Counted from the first letter of the stretch, positions 1 through 8,142 are shown. The stretch is DNA of 64,000 nucleotides from Moheibacter sediminis (GCF_900176425.1 NZ_FWXS01000003.1:62001-126000), one strand, 5' to 3'. A program made the numbers and translations. Notes: a model not told the origin generated them from the sequence alone.

Positions 1-1
1 A

Positions 2-1465
2 ACTTCAGGGCATGTTTCCTTGGAAAAAGGGAAAAGAATGTCTTTCCTGGAACAGAATCACTTTAAATATGATGAATTCACGGTTTTAGATACTGTGCTT
101 CGCGGAAATAAAGTTTTGTATGATATAAAAGAAAAAATGGACGCTTTGTACGCGAAACCAGATTTTTCTGAAGAAGACGGAATCAAAGCAGGGGAGCTAG
201 GGGTTCAATACGAAGAAATGGGGGGCTGGAATGCAGAATCTGATGCTTCAACTTTGCTTTCAAATGTTGGTATTGAATCTGACATCCACTATACTTTGAT
301 GGGCGATTTGGACAACAAAGCCAAAGTCCGAATTTTATTAGCACAAGCTTTGTTCGGAAATCCTGACGTGTTGGTACTAGATGAGCCTACCAACGAATTG
401 GACGTTTACACCATTTCCTGGTTAGAAGATTTCTTAGCGCAATATGAAAACACAGTAATTGTGGTTTCTCACGACCGTCACTTCTTGGACGCAGTTTGTA
501 CACACATTGCCGATTTAGATTTCAGCAAATTAAATTTATATTCAGGTAACTATACTTTCTGGTACCAGTCTTCTCAGCTGGCTTCGAAACAACGTGCACA
601 GCAAAACAAAAAAGCGGAAGAGAAAAAGAAAGAATTGCAAGAATTCATCGCGCGATTCAGTTCCAACGTAGCAAAAGCAAAACAAGCAACGGCTCGTAAG
701 AAAATGATCGATAAATTAAACATCGAAGACATCAAACCTTCTTCACGCCGTTATCCGGCGTTGATTTGGGACCAGTCAAGAGAAGCGGGTGACCAGATTT
801 TAGAAATCAATAATTTATCAGCCTCAGTTGACGGCGAAATTTTGTTCAAAGACGTTCATTTGAATTTGAAAAAAGGCGACAAAGTCGGTGTATTCTCTAA
901 AAATTCAAAAGCCGTTTCACAATTCTTTGAAATCATTTCAGGAAATGCAAAACCGGACAGTGGAGAAGTGAATTGGGGGATTACAACTACTCAGGCTTAT
1001 CTTCCGTTAGATAATACCAATTTCTTCAAAGAAGACATCAATTTGGTAGATTGGTTGCGTCAATACACAGAAAATGACGAAGAGCGCCATGAAGAATACA
1101 TGCGCGGATTCCTAGGTAAAATGCTTTTTTCAGGTGACGAAGCCTTGAAAAAATCATCAGTACTTTCAGGAGGGGAAAAGATGCGTTGTATGTTTTCACG
1201 CATGATGCTTTTGAGAGCTAACGTGTTGTTGATGGACGAGCCGACAGGTCACCTAGACCTGGAGTCGATTACCGCTTTGAACAACTCTTTGCAAAATTTC
1301 AAAGGAACGATTTTGATGGCTTCTCATGACCACGAATTGATTCAAACCACTTGCGACCGCATCATCGAAATCACTCCAAAAGGAATCATCGACCGTCACA
1401 TGACCTATGATGAATTCTTGGATGACAACCGCGTAAAAGAACTGAAAGCGGAAATGTACAGTTAA
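2..1465 (+). CDS. ABC-F family ATPase, YbiT-like (5' end outside window)
   Basis: Soluble ABC-F protein with two nucleotide-binding domains, a family that acts on the ribosome. The reading frame is open to the window edge, so the start and the first Walker A lie upstream. Visible are Walker B LVLDEPTNELD with SHDRH, a basic linker rich in K/E, then a second domain with signature LSGGEKMRC, Walker B LLMDEPTGHLD and ASHDHE. The first signature is degenerate (MGDLDNKAKVR) and the second P-loop is degenerate (VGVFSKNSKAVSQ instead of GxxGxGKS/T). These two elements belong to the same composite ATP site, so one of the two sites should be non-catalytic. No transmembrane segments. Family call is firm; the cellular role is inferred. 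Confidence 0.9.
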   Translation, partial: TSGHVSLEKGKRMSFLEQNHFKYDEFTVLDTVLRGNKVLYDIKEKMDALYAKPDFSEEDGIKAGELGVQYEEMGGWNAESDASTLLSNVGIESDIHYTLMGDLDNKAKVRILLAQALFGNPDVLVLDEPTNELDVYTISWLEDFLAQYENTVIVVSHDRHFLDAVCTHIADLDFSKLNLYSGNYTFWYQSSQLASKQRAQQNKKAEEKKKELQEFIARFSSNVAKAKQATARKKMIDKLNIEDIKPSSRRYPALIWDQSREAGDQILEINNLSASVDGEILFKDVHLNLKKGDKVGVFSKNSKAVSQFFEIISGNAKPDSGEVNWGITTTQAYLPLDNTNFFKEDINLVDWLRQYTENDEERHEEYMRGFLGKMLFSGDEALKKSSVLSGGEKMRCMFSRMMLLRANVLLMDEPTGHLDLESITALNNSLQNFKGTILMASHDHELIQTTCDRIIEITPKGIIDRHMTYDEFLDDNRVKELKAEMYS

Positions 1466-1470
1466 TTTTG

Positions 1471-1522
1471 TGTTATTCCGAGGCGCGAGTAATCTAGAGA
1501 CTCTTCCTTCTTCAGAATGACA
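1471..1522. repeat. Palindromic intergenic repeat unit
   Basis: About 52 bp with imperfect inverted ends (TGTTATTC at the left, GAATGACA at the right) around a core containing AGAGACTCTTCC. It sits between the ABC-F gene and its terminator. It resembles the short dispersed imperfect palindromes common in Bacteroidota intergenic DNA; only one copy is seen in this window, so its repeat status is inferred. Confidence 0.4.
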
Positions 1523-1540
1523 GATTAAAATAAAATAACA

Positions 1541-1561
1541 AAGGCGCAATTTTGCGCCTTT
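1541..1561. terminator. Terminator hairpin after the ABC-F gene
   Basis: Perfect inverted repeat AAGGCGCAA/TTGCGCCTT with a very short loop, ending in a short T run. It lies between the rightward ABC-F gene and the leftward broken XRE gene, and can serve both strands. Confidence 0.75.
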
Positions 1562-1593
1562 CTATTTGGGTTGTTGATAAAACCTACACAGGA

Positions 1594-1948
1594 TTATTTT
1601 TTTAAACGGGAAAATTCTTCCTCCAATTTGGTTAGCCGTTCTTCTAATTGAGATAAAATTTCTTTTGGAACCATATGAATAGGACCGCTATTTGAATAGC
1701 CAACATTTATACCCTCAACTTTTTCTATATTATTGGTAACGTTAATTTTCTCTTCCAAAAAATAATCAAAATCTTTATCAAAAATCCTGCAAACCTTATC
1801 CATTAAAAGAAAGTCTGGTGTTGTTTTGTTGCTTTCGATATTGGATATTGGATATGCTTGTCTGTGCTATACCGAGCAGATCAGCCAATTCATCCTGGCT
1901 CATTTTTCTTTCCTCTCTCAATCTTCTTATTTTAATACCTACACCCAT
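1594..1948 (-). pseudogene. XRE-family HTH repressor, frameshifted by a 7-bp tandem duplication
   Basis: Two leftward frames together encode one small XRE regulator. The N-terminal part begins MGVGIKIRRLREERKMSQDE and carries an HTH_3 DNA-binding domain through LLGIAQTSISNI. The C-terminal part begins MDKVCRIFDKDFDYFLEEK and ends in a coiled coil (LSQLEERLTKLEEEFSRLKK). They are separated by a frame change exactly at a 7-bp tandem repeat (GATATTG twice, then GATAT, 1837-1855). Removing one unit restores ...TSISNIESNKTTPDFLLMDK..., which is the normal continuation of the HTH, giving about 116 aa. As written the product stops shortly after the recognition helix (YRKQQNN...). Start chosen at 1948 because the motif begins there. 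A sequencing error is less likely for a 7-bp duplication but not excluded. Confidence 0.85.
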
Positions 1949-1952
1949 GTTT

Positions 1953-2008
1953 AGCAATTTTATGGTAAAAATTATTTGAATATTGCTCAAGTTTAGCAAA
2001 ATATTGCT
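1953..2008. promoter_or_regulatory. Candidate operator cluster for the XRE regulator
   Basis: Four AGCAA/TTGCT half-sites occur in the divergent intergenic region: AGCAAT at 1953-1958, TTGCT at 1983-1987, AGCAA at 1995-1999 and TTGCT at 2004-2008. The last two pairs form inverted repeats (7-nt and 4-nt spacers). Placement between an XRE gene and the divergent small secreted protein fits autoregulation. This is inference from pattern and position. Confidence 0.4.
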
Positions 2009-2060
2009 TAGAACCTGACCAAAAATCCTTCACTTTTACCAAAAATATTTTCGCGAAATA

Positions 2061-2093
2061 TTTGACAACAATTAAAATTTTAGTTTAACGTTT
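2061..2093 (+). promoter_or_regulatory. Probable promoter of the small secreted protein
   Basis: TTTG at 2061-2064 is followed after 21 nt by TAACGTTT (2086-2093), close to the Bacteroidota consensus TTTG/TAnnTTTG. The start codon lies at 2110. Confidence 0.4.
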
Positions 2094-2109
2094 AAAAACA
2101 AACCAATTT

Positions 2110-2376
2110 ATGAAAAAAGTTATTTTAGGAATGTTATTATTTGGTGGTGCATTTACACTTACCAATGAGATGGTAAAAGCAAATACATCTGTTGCAAAAG
2201 AGAGTTCAAAGGTTGAGAACTTTACAATGAATTGTAGTCCCGACGGAACTTGTGTTGTCACTTATTATTGTAATGGTTTTGGCAATCCTCCAACAGGTAC
2301 TCAAACATATTACAACCTATCTGCTGCTGCATGTAGACAAATGGCTCAAAATTTCGCAGCAGAGGGATGTAATTAA
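2110..2376 (+). CDS. Small secreted cysteine-containing protein, unknown function
   Basis: 88 aa. I do not recognise a family. The N-terminus (MKKVILGMLLFGGAFTL...VKA) reads as a Sec signal peptide, leaving a mature part of roughly 60 aa with five cysteines (NC, TC, YC, AC, GC) and an odd count that leaves one unpaired. The C-terminal half is polar with Tyr, Asn and Gly. It is transcribed divergently from the broken XRE regulator and is closed by its own hairpin terminator, so it looks like a single-gene unit. It could be a secreted peptide such as a bacteriocin-like factor, but no exporter, immunity or maturation gene is visible next to it, so no function is assigned. Confidence 0.7.
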   Translation: MKKVILGMLLFGGAFTLTNEMVKANTSVAKESSKVENFTMNCSPDGTCVVTYYCNGFGNPPTGTQTYYNLSAAACRQMAQNFAAEGCN

Positions 2377-2393
2377 GTATTAAATTAGATTAT

Positions 2394-2421
2394 AATCCAG
2401 ATGTTATTTAACATCTGGATT
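2394..2421 (+). terminator. Terminator after the small secreted protein
   Basis: Perfect 12-bp inverted repeat AATCCAGATGTT/AACATCTGGATT with a 4-nt loop, followed by a short T stretch. It separates the small secreted gene from the first GLPGLI gene. Confidence 0.7.
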
Positions 2422-2443
2422 TTCGATTAACAATATTGATATA

Positions 2444-3256
2444 ATGAAAAATTTAATTTTCCGATTTATATTATTTTTATCACTAACCTCCCTCTCTGCT
2501 CAAGAATTAAATGTCTATGTGGAATATATTGACAAACAAATTTATCGTAAAGAAACTACTGCTCATCTAATATCCAATGACAAAAATGCCGTTTACACAG
2601 AAAATCAGAGCAAAGATAATGGGGGTAATGAGGCTATGGCGAATCCGGGAGGTGGAAGTGCTGTGGCTGCTATACTTGAAGTGAAGCCCAATAAATTCTA
2701 CAAGCAAAAAGATTCGAATATCATTTATTATAATGAATATTTAAAGGATATTGACACTATTTATTATGTTTATGATTCTATGCCTAAATTAAATTGGGAA
2801 TTAATATCAGGAACCGATACTATAAGCGGTTTTGCTTGCAAAAAAGCCAAAGTAAAATTTCGTGGATCCAATCTTACGGCATATTATACACCCGATATTC
2901 CGATTTCATCCGGTCCCTGGAAATTTAACGGCTTGCCCGGTTTGATTCTAAAAGTCAGTTCAGATGACTATAAAGAGATTTACTGGCAGGCAACTAAAGT
3001 GGTTTATCCATATAAGAAAAAGACTGATTACACTTTTGATAAATATAAATATACAATATCCCTTAAAGAATTCAAATTTAGCAGCTTTAGAATTTATCAA
3101 GACAAAATCCCTGATAAAACCTTAATGAATGCTGCCCAAAGATTAAAGTATGGCAGACGTATTTTTGTAGTAGAAAAAGTATACGAATGGGAAAAAGAGG
3201 GAGATGTATGGAGGCCTTATTTTATGGACTATTTCCAGAAAATTCCACCTTGGTAA
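2444..3256 (+). CDS. GLPGLI family secreted protein (first of two)
   Basis: 270 aa. Begins with a signal peptide (MKNLIFRFILFLSLTSLSAQ) and carries the family motif as KFNGLPGLILKV at about residues 165-176, preceded by an AYYTPDIPISSGPW segment typical of the family. GLPGLI proteins are a Bacteroidota-specific exported family with no known biochemical function. A second, divergent copy follows 42 bp downstream, so the pair is probably co-transcribed. No lipobox and no T9SS C-terminal domain are seen, so it is probably periplasmic. Confidence 0.88.
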   Translation: MKNLIFRFILFLSLTSLSAQELNVYVEYIDKQIYRKETTAHLISNDKNAVYTENQSKDNGGNEAMANPGGGSAVAAILEVKPNKFYKQKDSNIIYYNEYLKDIDTIYYVYDSMPKLNWELISGTDTISGFACKKAKVKFRGSNLTAYYTPDIPISSGPWKFNGLPGLILKVSSDDYKEIYWQATKVVYPYKKKTDYTFDKYKYTISLKEFKFSSFRIYQDKIPDKTLMNAAQRLKYGRRIFVVEKVYEWEKEGDVWRPYFMDYFQKIPPW

Positions 3257-3298
3257 ATTTTTAAAAAGACAATCAACCATTTTTAAACACTATAATTT

Positions 3299-4033
3299 AT
3301 GAAACTTAGATTTTTTTTATTTGCAGCATTATTTATCGTTTGTGTAATTCACCTTTCAGCACAGGAAAAATTAAGGGTTGAATACGAAGTTGTTCCCTAT
3401 TACGAATCGGTGGGAAAAGATGAATTTGACATAACAATGGAGTCAAGCCTGTTTGAATTAGTTACAGATAAAAATGAATCTCTGTATAGAATCGTACCCA
3501 GAATAAACAATACACAAATAGAAGTGTCAGGCAGTATTTCTGCAACTATGTCTGCAGATGCAAACCCTGTGTATAAAAACACCGAAGGTAAAACTTACGT
3601 TGAAGAAGCACAAATAGGAGAAAAAGTATTTTTAATTAAAGATGATTTGCCGCAAATTGACTGGAAGATCACAAAAGAAACCAAAGAAATAGCGGGTTTC
3701 CCTGTCCAGAAAGCAACGGCAGTTTTGACTGATGATGACAAAACCGAAATAGAAGCATGGTATTCTCCAAAGCTAAACAACAAAAACGGTCCTGACAAGT
3801 TATGGGGGCTGCCCGGAATAATCCTGGAGGTACAGACTCTGATCAACTACGATGATGGCAGCAAAGAGGGTACCAAATACGTAGCAATAAAAGTTGAAAC
3901 TTTAAATTCAAATGAAAAATTAAAAGCTCCAACTAAGGGTAAAGAAATTACCCAAAAAGAATTTACAAAATTCGTAAACGAGCATTTTGAACAACAGATG
4001 GAAATGTATCGTGGAGGTGTAGATAAAGATTAG
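3299..4033 (+). CDS. GLPGLI family secreted protein (second of two)
   Basis: 244 aa with a signal peptide (MKLRFFLFAALFIVCVIHLSAQ). The family motif appears as LWGLPGIILEV at about residues 168-178, after the usual AWYSPKLNNKNGPDK segment. Sequence differs strongly from the neighbour at 2444-3256 apart from these landmarks, so the two are old paralogues and not a recent duplication. Likely periplasmic; function unknown for the family. No strong terminator follows; only a weak CACAATA/TATTGTG hairpin without a T run is present at 4094-4118. Confidence 0.88.
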   Translation: MKLRFFLFAALFIVCVIHLSAQEKLRVEYEVVPYYESVGKDEFDITMESSLFELVTDKNESLYRIVPRINNTQIEVSGSISATMSADANPVYKNTEGKTYVEEAQIGEKVFLIKDDLPQIDWKITKETKEIAGFPVQKATAVLTDDDKTEIEAWYSPKLNNKNGPDKLWGLPGIILEVQTLINYDDGSKEGTKYVAIKVETLNSNEKLKAPTKGKEITQKEFTKFVNEHFEQQMEMYRGGVDKD

Positions 4034-4142
4034 ATTTTCAGTTCACAATGTAGATACTCTTGACATACAATCCATTCATGACATCAGCCGATCCACAATA
4101 TCCTAATAATTTATTGTGAAGATGTTCTTTTGAAACAGGAGT

Positions 4143-4979
4143 TTAAGTCATTCTTTTCTTCCCGCGAAACCAATCTGCAATTTTTCGGGTAAAATTTTTA
4201 GAATTTGATTCGGAAATCTTTCTTACAACAGGAAGTAATTCATTTTTTTCCAAACCATATCGGCGGATTTCTTCGTCTGATAATTGGGTTGAATAATTCA
4301 CTTCCTCCACCACAAATCCCATTTCGCGCAAGCGGTCATAATAATCCATGCCGTAAACGCGCACATGGTCATATTGCCCGAATTTCTCTTTGCGTTCTTT
4401 TTTGTCGGTAATCGTTGGGTCTTCGAAAGTTTCCAAAAGTGAATAACGGATCGGCACCTGGAAAATGCCCCAACCGTTGGGTTTCATAACGCGGTACAAT
4501 TCAGAAATTGCTTTTTTATCGTCATCGATGTGTTCCAAAACATGGTTGCAAAAAACCACATCAAATGAATTGTCTGGAAAAGGCAGGTTTTTGATGTCCG
4601 CTTTCACATCTGCAATCGGGGAATTTAAATCACAAGTCGTATAATCAAGATTTCCTAATTTTCTGAATCGTTCATAAAATGCCTGTTCAGGCGCCATGTG
4701 CAACACTTTGTAATTAGAAGTGAAAAAATCAGTTTCATCTCTTAAATAAAGCCAAAGCAAACGGTGTCTTTCCAGCGATAAAGTTCCGGGTGAAAGCGCA
4801 TTTTTACGTTGGTTTTCGTATCCGTAAGGCAGGAAATTGTGGTAGCTTCTCCCATCAATCGGATCGGTGAAATTCTTTCCTTTGAAAAACCAAATCAAAA
4901 CGGGACGTGCCGCAAAACTCAAACGGATGAGCCACGGACGCGGAATGGTATTCATTACTTTTTTAAATGCTGACTTCAC
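4143..4979 (-). CDS. Class I SAM-dependent methyltransferase
   Basis: 278 aa. A Methyltransf_11-type Rossmann domain occupies roughly residues 85-190: motif I region VLHMAPEQAFYERF (a variant of the usual glycine-rich loop), acidic motif II in TTCDLNS, then DIKNLPFPDNSFDVVFCNHVLEHIDD and the post-motif LYRVMKPNGWGIFQVP. The substrate cannot be told from sequence. It is the last gene of a leftward group and overlaps the preceding kinase gene by 17 bp, which suggests translational coupling. Related proteins are often found near lipid or polysaccharide genes, so a lipid or envelope substrate is possible but only inferred. Confidence 0.85.
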   Translation of the reverse strand: MKSAFKKVMNTIPRPWLIRLSFAARPVLIWFFKGKNFTDPIDGRSYHNFLPYGYENQRKNALSPGTLSLERHRLLWLYLRDETDFFTSNYKVLHMAPEQAFYERFRKLGNLDYTTCDLNSPIADVKADIKNLPFPDNSFDVVFCNHVLEHIDDDKKAISELYRVMKPNGWGIFQVPIRYSLLETFEDPTITDKKERKEKFGQYDHVRVYGMDYYDRLREMGFVVEEVNYSTQLSDEEIRRYGLEKNELLPVVRKISESNSKNFTRKIADWFRGKKRMT

Positions 4980-5334
4980 AAAATCTATCTAAAAATTTCG
5001 GGACAAATATAACCATACAACTTATAAATGCGCCGGTGGAAGTGACGAAAGTTGCGCCGGCAGAGATGTCTTTGACGCGTTTGATTTGCTCATCGTATTC
5101 CAAAGTTACTCTGTCGGAAAGCTTTTCGATAGCGGTATTTAAATATTCTGAAGTGCCGATGGCGAACATCCAGATCATGATGACGAGGAATTCAATTTGG
5201 GAAACTTCAAGAAATGCTGCGACCGCTAAAGTTGCAAGCAAAACTCCAAACCAAATCTGAACATTTCGTTCGGTTCGGAGTGCGTAGAAGATTCCTTCTA
5301 ATGCAAATTTTGCAGAAGTAAGAAATCGAAACAT
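4963..5334 (-). CDS. dgkA: Diacylglycerol/undecaprenol kinase family membrane protein
   Basis: 123 aa integral membrane lipid kinase. It recycles diacylglycerol or phosphorylates undecaprenol with ATP; which substrate cannot be told by eye. The family signature is present as EYLNTAIEKLSDRV followed by IKRVKDISAGATFV, and three hydrophobic helices are visible (about residues 28-45, 46-62 and 98-112). Length matches the family. The ATG follows directly on the stop codon of the map gene (TAG ATG), so it is translated in the same operon, and its 3' end overlaps the methyltransferase gene. Confidence 0.9.
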   Translation of the reverse strand: MFRFLTSAKFALEGIFYALRTERNVQIWFGVLLATLAVAAFLEVSQIEFLVIMIWMFAIGTSEYLNTAIEKLSDRVTLEYDEQIKRVKDISAGATFVTSTGAFISCMVIFVPKFLDRFCEVSI

Positions 5335-6150
5335 CTATGCGTAGGTTTTATAAAGGAAAGGTTCTTCTTCGTCAGAAGTGATTCCCAATGCCTCGTAAAT
5401 GTATTTGAATGTAGAAAGCAAAGTTGGTTTACCGTCGATGATGGCCACATCATGCTCAAAATGCGCGGAAGGTTTGTTGTCACGCGTGGTGATTGTCCAG
5501 CCGTCTTTGTGAAATTTCACTTTGTCCGTTCCCATGTTGATCATCGGTTCGATGGCGAGTGTAATTCCTTCTTTCAAAACTTTTCCGGTTCCTCTTTTTC
5601 CATAGTTCGGAACTTGCGGATCTTCGTGCATATCACGTCCAACCCCGTGTCCTACCAATTCTTTCACGACACCATAACCACGGCTTTCGCAATAAGTCTG
5701 AATCGCATATCCGATGTCGCCGGTTCTGTTTCCCGGTAAAACCTGTTCGATTCCTTTATATAAAGATTCTTTGGTGATACGAAGTAATTTTTTTGTTTCT
5801 TCCGCAACTTCTCCGATTTCAAAAGTGTAAGCATGGTCACCTACAAACCCGTTTAAAACTGCACCACAATCTACAGAAAGAATGTCTCCGTCTTTGATTT
5901 CTTCCTTACTTGGAAATCCATGAACGACTTGTTCATTGGGAGAAATACAAAGGGAATAAGGAAAGCCTCCGTAGCCTAAAAATGCAGGTTTTGCGCCATG
6001 ATCCTGGATGAAATCATGTGCCAATTTATCTAAATGAAGCGTTGTGATTCCGGGTTTGATTTCCTTCGCCAACATACCCAAAGTTCTTGAAACCAATTGG
6101 GCACTTTGGTACATCAATTCTAACTCTTCTTTATTTTTTAAAATAATCAT
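5335..6150 (-). CDS. map: Type I methionine aminopeptidase
   Basis: 271 aa cytosolic metalloprotease that removes the initiator methionine. The pita-bread fold residues are visible: His in QVVHGFPS, metal Asp residues in SVDCGAVLNGFVGDHAYTF, His in LVGHGVGRDMHEDP, Glu in LAIEPMIN and Glu in SAHFEHDVAI. No N-terminal zinc-finger extension. The C-terminus is about 15-20 aa longer than the minimal bacterial enzyme (ITSDEEEPFLYKTYA). It overlaps the HAD gene by an ATGA junction and abuts the dgkA-type gene, so it sits in the middle of a tightly packed leftward operon. Confidence 0.95.
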   Translation of the reverse strand: MIILKNKEELELMYQSAQLVSRTLGMLAKEIKPGITTLHLDKLAHDFIQDHGAKPAFLGYGGFPYSLCISPNEQVVHGFPSKEEIKDGDILSVDCGAVLNGFVGDHAYTFEIGEVAEETKKLLRITKESLYKGIEQVLPGNRTGDIGYAIQTYCESRGYGVVKELVGHGVGRDMHEDPQVPNYGKRGTGKVLKEGITLAIEPMINMGTDKVKFHKDGWTITTRDNKPSAHFEHDVAIIDGKPTLLSTFKYIYEALGITSDEEEPFLYKTYA

Positions 6151-6563
6151 AATCCAAAAAAACCTTTTTTCTTTTTCTTTTTTTCTACACCATGTGCATT
6201 TATTGTGAATTCAATTTTGTTTGAAATAACCTGAAGTGTTTCGCCCCAGCCTGGAAACCCGCCTAAATTTCTGTCATCAATAAATATGTCAGCATTTATT
6301 TTTCGGCTTTGTTTTTCCTGGTCAAAAATTTCTCCTTCAAAACTTGAATTCACAGCATAGAATTCAACACCGTTTTCGCGGCAGAACTCTACAGCATCCT
6401 GCAATTCCTTTCCGCTTCGGTAAGTCCATAAAACCAGTCGATGTCCTTTTGCCATCAATTGTTTGAGGGATTCAAAAGCGAATAACTTCTCTTTGCCGAT
6501 TTTAGGATACGCATCATCAACGACTGTTCCGTCAAAATCGACAGCTATAATGTAACTTCTCAT
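6147..6563 (-). CDS. Small HAD-superfamily hydrolase (BT0820-like)
   Basis: 138 aa phosphatase-like protein without a cap domain. Motif I is DFDGTVV (residues 9-15), the motif II Thr lies in VLWTYRSG, and the C-terminal acidic motif is IFIDDRNLGG. The Lys between them is probably in KQSRKINAD. The substrate is unknown. The protein ends in a run of lysines followed by GFFGL, encoded by an A-rich tract (T-rich on the + strand, 6163-6184), which is a place where slippage could occur. The stop overlaps the map start (ATGA). Confidence 0.85.
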   Translation of the reverse strand: MRSYIIAVDFDGTVVDDAYPKIGKEKLFAFESLKQLMAKGHRLVLWTYRSGKELQDAVEFCRENGVEFYAVNSSFEGEIFDQEKQSRKINADIFIDDRNLGGFPGWGETLQVISNKIEFTINAHGVEKKKKKKGFFGL

Positions 6564-6598
6564 TTGGGTAAGGTTAAATCAAGTGCAAAGTTAAGGAT

Positions 6599-8116
6599 TT
6601 AATTTTTTATCAGTATGTTACCCGTCATTTCCTCAGGAATCTGAATGTCCATTAATTTCAGAATGGTGGGAGCAATGTCACCCAATTTTCCATTTTCCAA
6701 ATTGAATTTATTTTCATTTTGAATTAAAATCAAAGGAACCAGATTGGTGCTGTGCTGCGTGTTCGGCGAGCCGTCCGGATTGGTCATGACATCGGCATTT
6801 CCATGATCGGCAAGGATGAGCGTTGTGTAATCATTTTCCAAAGCCGTTTTTACAATTGCTTCCGCACATTGGTCAACGGTTTCAGCTGCCTGAACAGCTG
6901 CCTGAAAAACACCTGTATGACCTACCATGTCAGTATTTGCAAAATTTAAACAAATAAAATCTGCAGATTTCGCATTGATTTCCGGAATGATGTTTTTGGT
7001 AATTTCAAACGCTGACATTTCCGGTTTTAAATCATAAGTGGGAACATCTTTTGGTGAAGCGCATAGAATTCTTCTTTCTCCTTCAAATTCTTTTTCTCGT
7101 CCGCCAGAAAAGAAAAACGTCACGTGCGGATATTTTTCAGTTTCGGCAATTCGGATTTGGGTTTTTCCGTTTGCTTCCAAAACTTCTCCCAATGTATTGG
7201 GAAGTTCATCATCATTATAAACCACTTCAACTCCCTGGAAACTTTTGTCGTAATTCGTCAAAGTGATGTAACGGATTCCGAGTTTTTTCATGCCAAATTC
7301 ATCAAAGTCTTTTTGTGTCAAAACTTCCGTGATTTCGCGTCCTCGATCCGTTCTGAAATTAAAATTGATGACGATGTCTCCTTCTTCGATCAATCCTTTT
7401 TCATCTATAATTATCGGCCTTAGAAATTCGTCAGAAATTCCTTCTTCATAAGATTTTGAAATGGACTGAATGGGATTTTCGCATTTTTCGCCAAGTCCTT
7501 TTACAATTAAATCATAAGCCAGTTTCACACGTTCCCAGCGTTTATCACGATCCATGGAATAATATCTTCCAATGATTGAAGCTAATTTTCCGGTGGAATG
7601 TTGTGTATGTTCTATCAAATCCTGAATGAATTTTTTCCCGCTGTGCGGGTCACAATCACGTCCGTCTGTGAAAGCATGGATATAAACATTGTCCGTCAAA
7701 CCATATTCAGCCGCAGCATCCAACAATCCAAACAAATGGTTGATGTGTGAATGAACGCCGCCATTTGAAACCAATCCAATGAAATGTACTTTTTTGTTGT
7801 TGTCGCGAGCGAACTGAAATTCGGAATTCAATACTTTTTCTTTGAGAAAAGATTTGTCTGAAACAGCCATGTTGATTCTAACCAAATTCTGGTAAACGAC
7901 TCTTCCGGCGCCTAAATTCATGTGTCCAACTTCGGAATTTCCCATCTGACCTTCCGGCAAACCGACGTCTAAGCCATAAGTAACAAGCGTGGAATTTGGA
8001 TATTTATTGAGACATGAATCGATGAAAGGTGTATTTGCTTTTGCTATCGCTGATGTTTCCGGGTTTGGGTTCAATCCCCATCCATCCAAAATCATCAGCA
8101 GGACTTTGTTATTCAT
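6599..8116 (-). CDS. gpmI: 2,3-bisphosphoglycerate-independent phosphoglycerate mutase
   Basis: 505 aa cytosolic glycolytic enzyme interconverting 3- and 2-phosphoglycerate, using two Mn ions. N-terminal metal site DGWGLN and the phosphoserine motif GQMGNSEVGHMNLGAGR are intact, as are FTDGRDCDPHSG, FNFRTDRGRE and the C-terminal metal motif LADHGNADVM. Length matches the family. It lies 26 bp after recQ, in the same direction. The start is chosen at the MNNKVLLMILDGWG context. Confidence 0.97.
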   Translation of the reverse strand: MNNKVLLMILDGWGLNPNPETSAIAKANTPFIDSCLNKYPNSTLVTYGLDVGLPEGQMGNSEVGHMNLGAGRVVYQNLVRINMAVSDKSFLKEKVLNSEFQFARDNNKKVHFIGLVSNGGVHSHINHLFGLLDAAAEYGLTDNVYIHAFTDGRDCDPHSGKKFIQDLIEHTQHSTGKLASIIGRYYSMDRDKRWERVKLAYDLIVKGLGEKCENPIQSISKSYEEGISDEFLRPIIIDEKGLIEEGDIVINFNFRTDRGREITEVLTQKDFDEFGMKKLGIRYITLTNYDKSFQGVEVVYNDDELPNTLGEVLEANGKTQIRIAETEKYPHVTFFFSGGREKEFEGERRILCASPKDVPTYDLKPEMSAFEITKNIIPEINAKSADFICLNFANTDMVGHTGVFQAAVQAAETVDQCAEAIVKTALENDYTTLILADHGNADVMTNPDGSPNTQHSTNLVPLILIQNENKFNLENGKLGDIAPTILKLMDIQIPEEMTGNILIKN

Positions 8117-8142
8117 TTTATTTGAATTGTATGTTTGTTATT

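Noticed and set aside
1253-1549. 98-codon minus-strand frame over the ABC-F 3' end
   Set aside because: Antisense to the ATPase and running into the palindromic repeat; no motif.
4094-4118. Terminator after the second GLPGLI gene
   Set aside because: Only a 7-bp A/T-rich stem with no T run.
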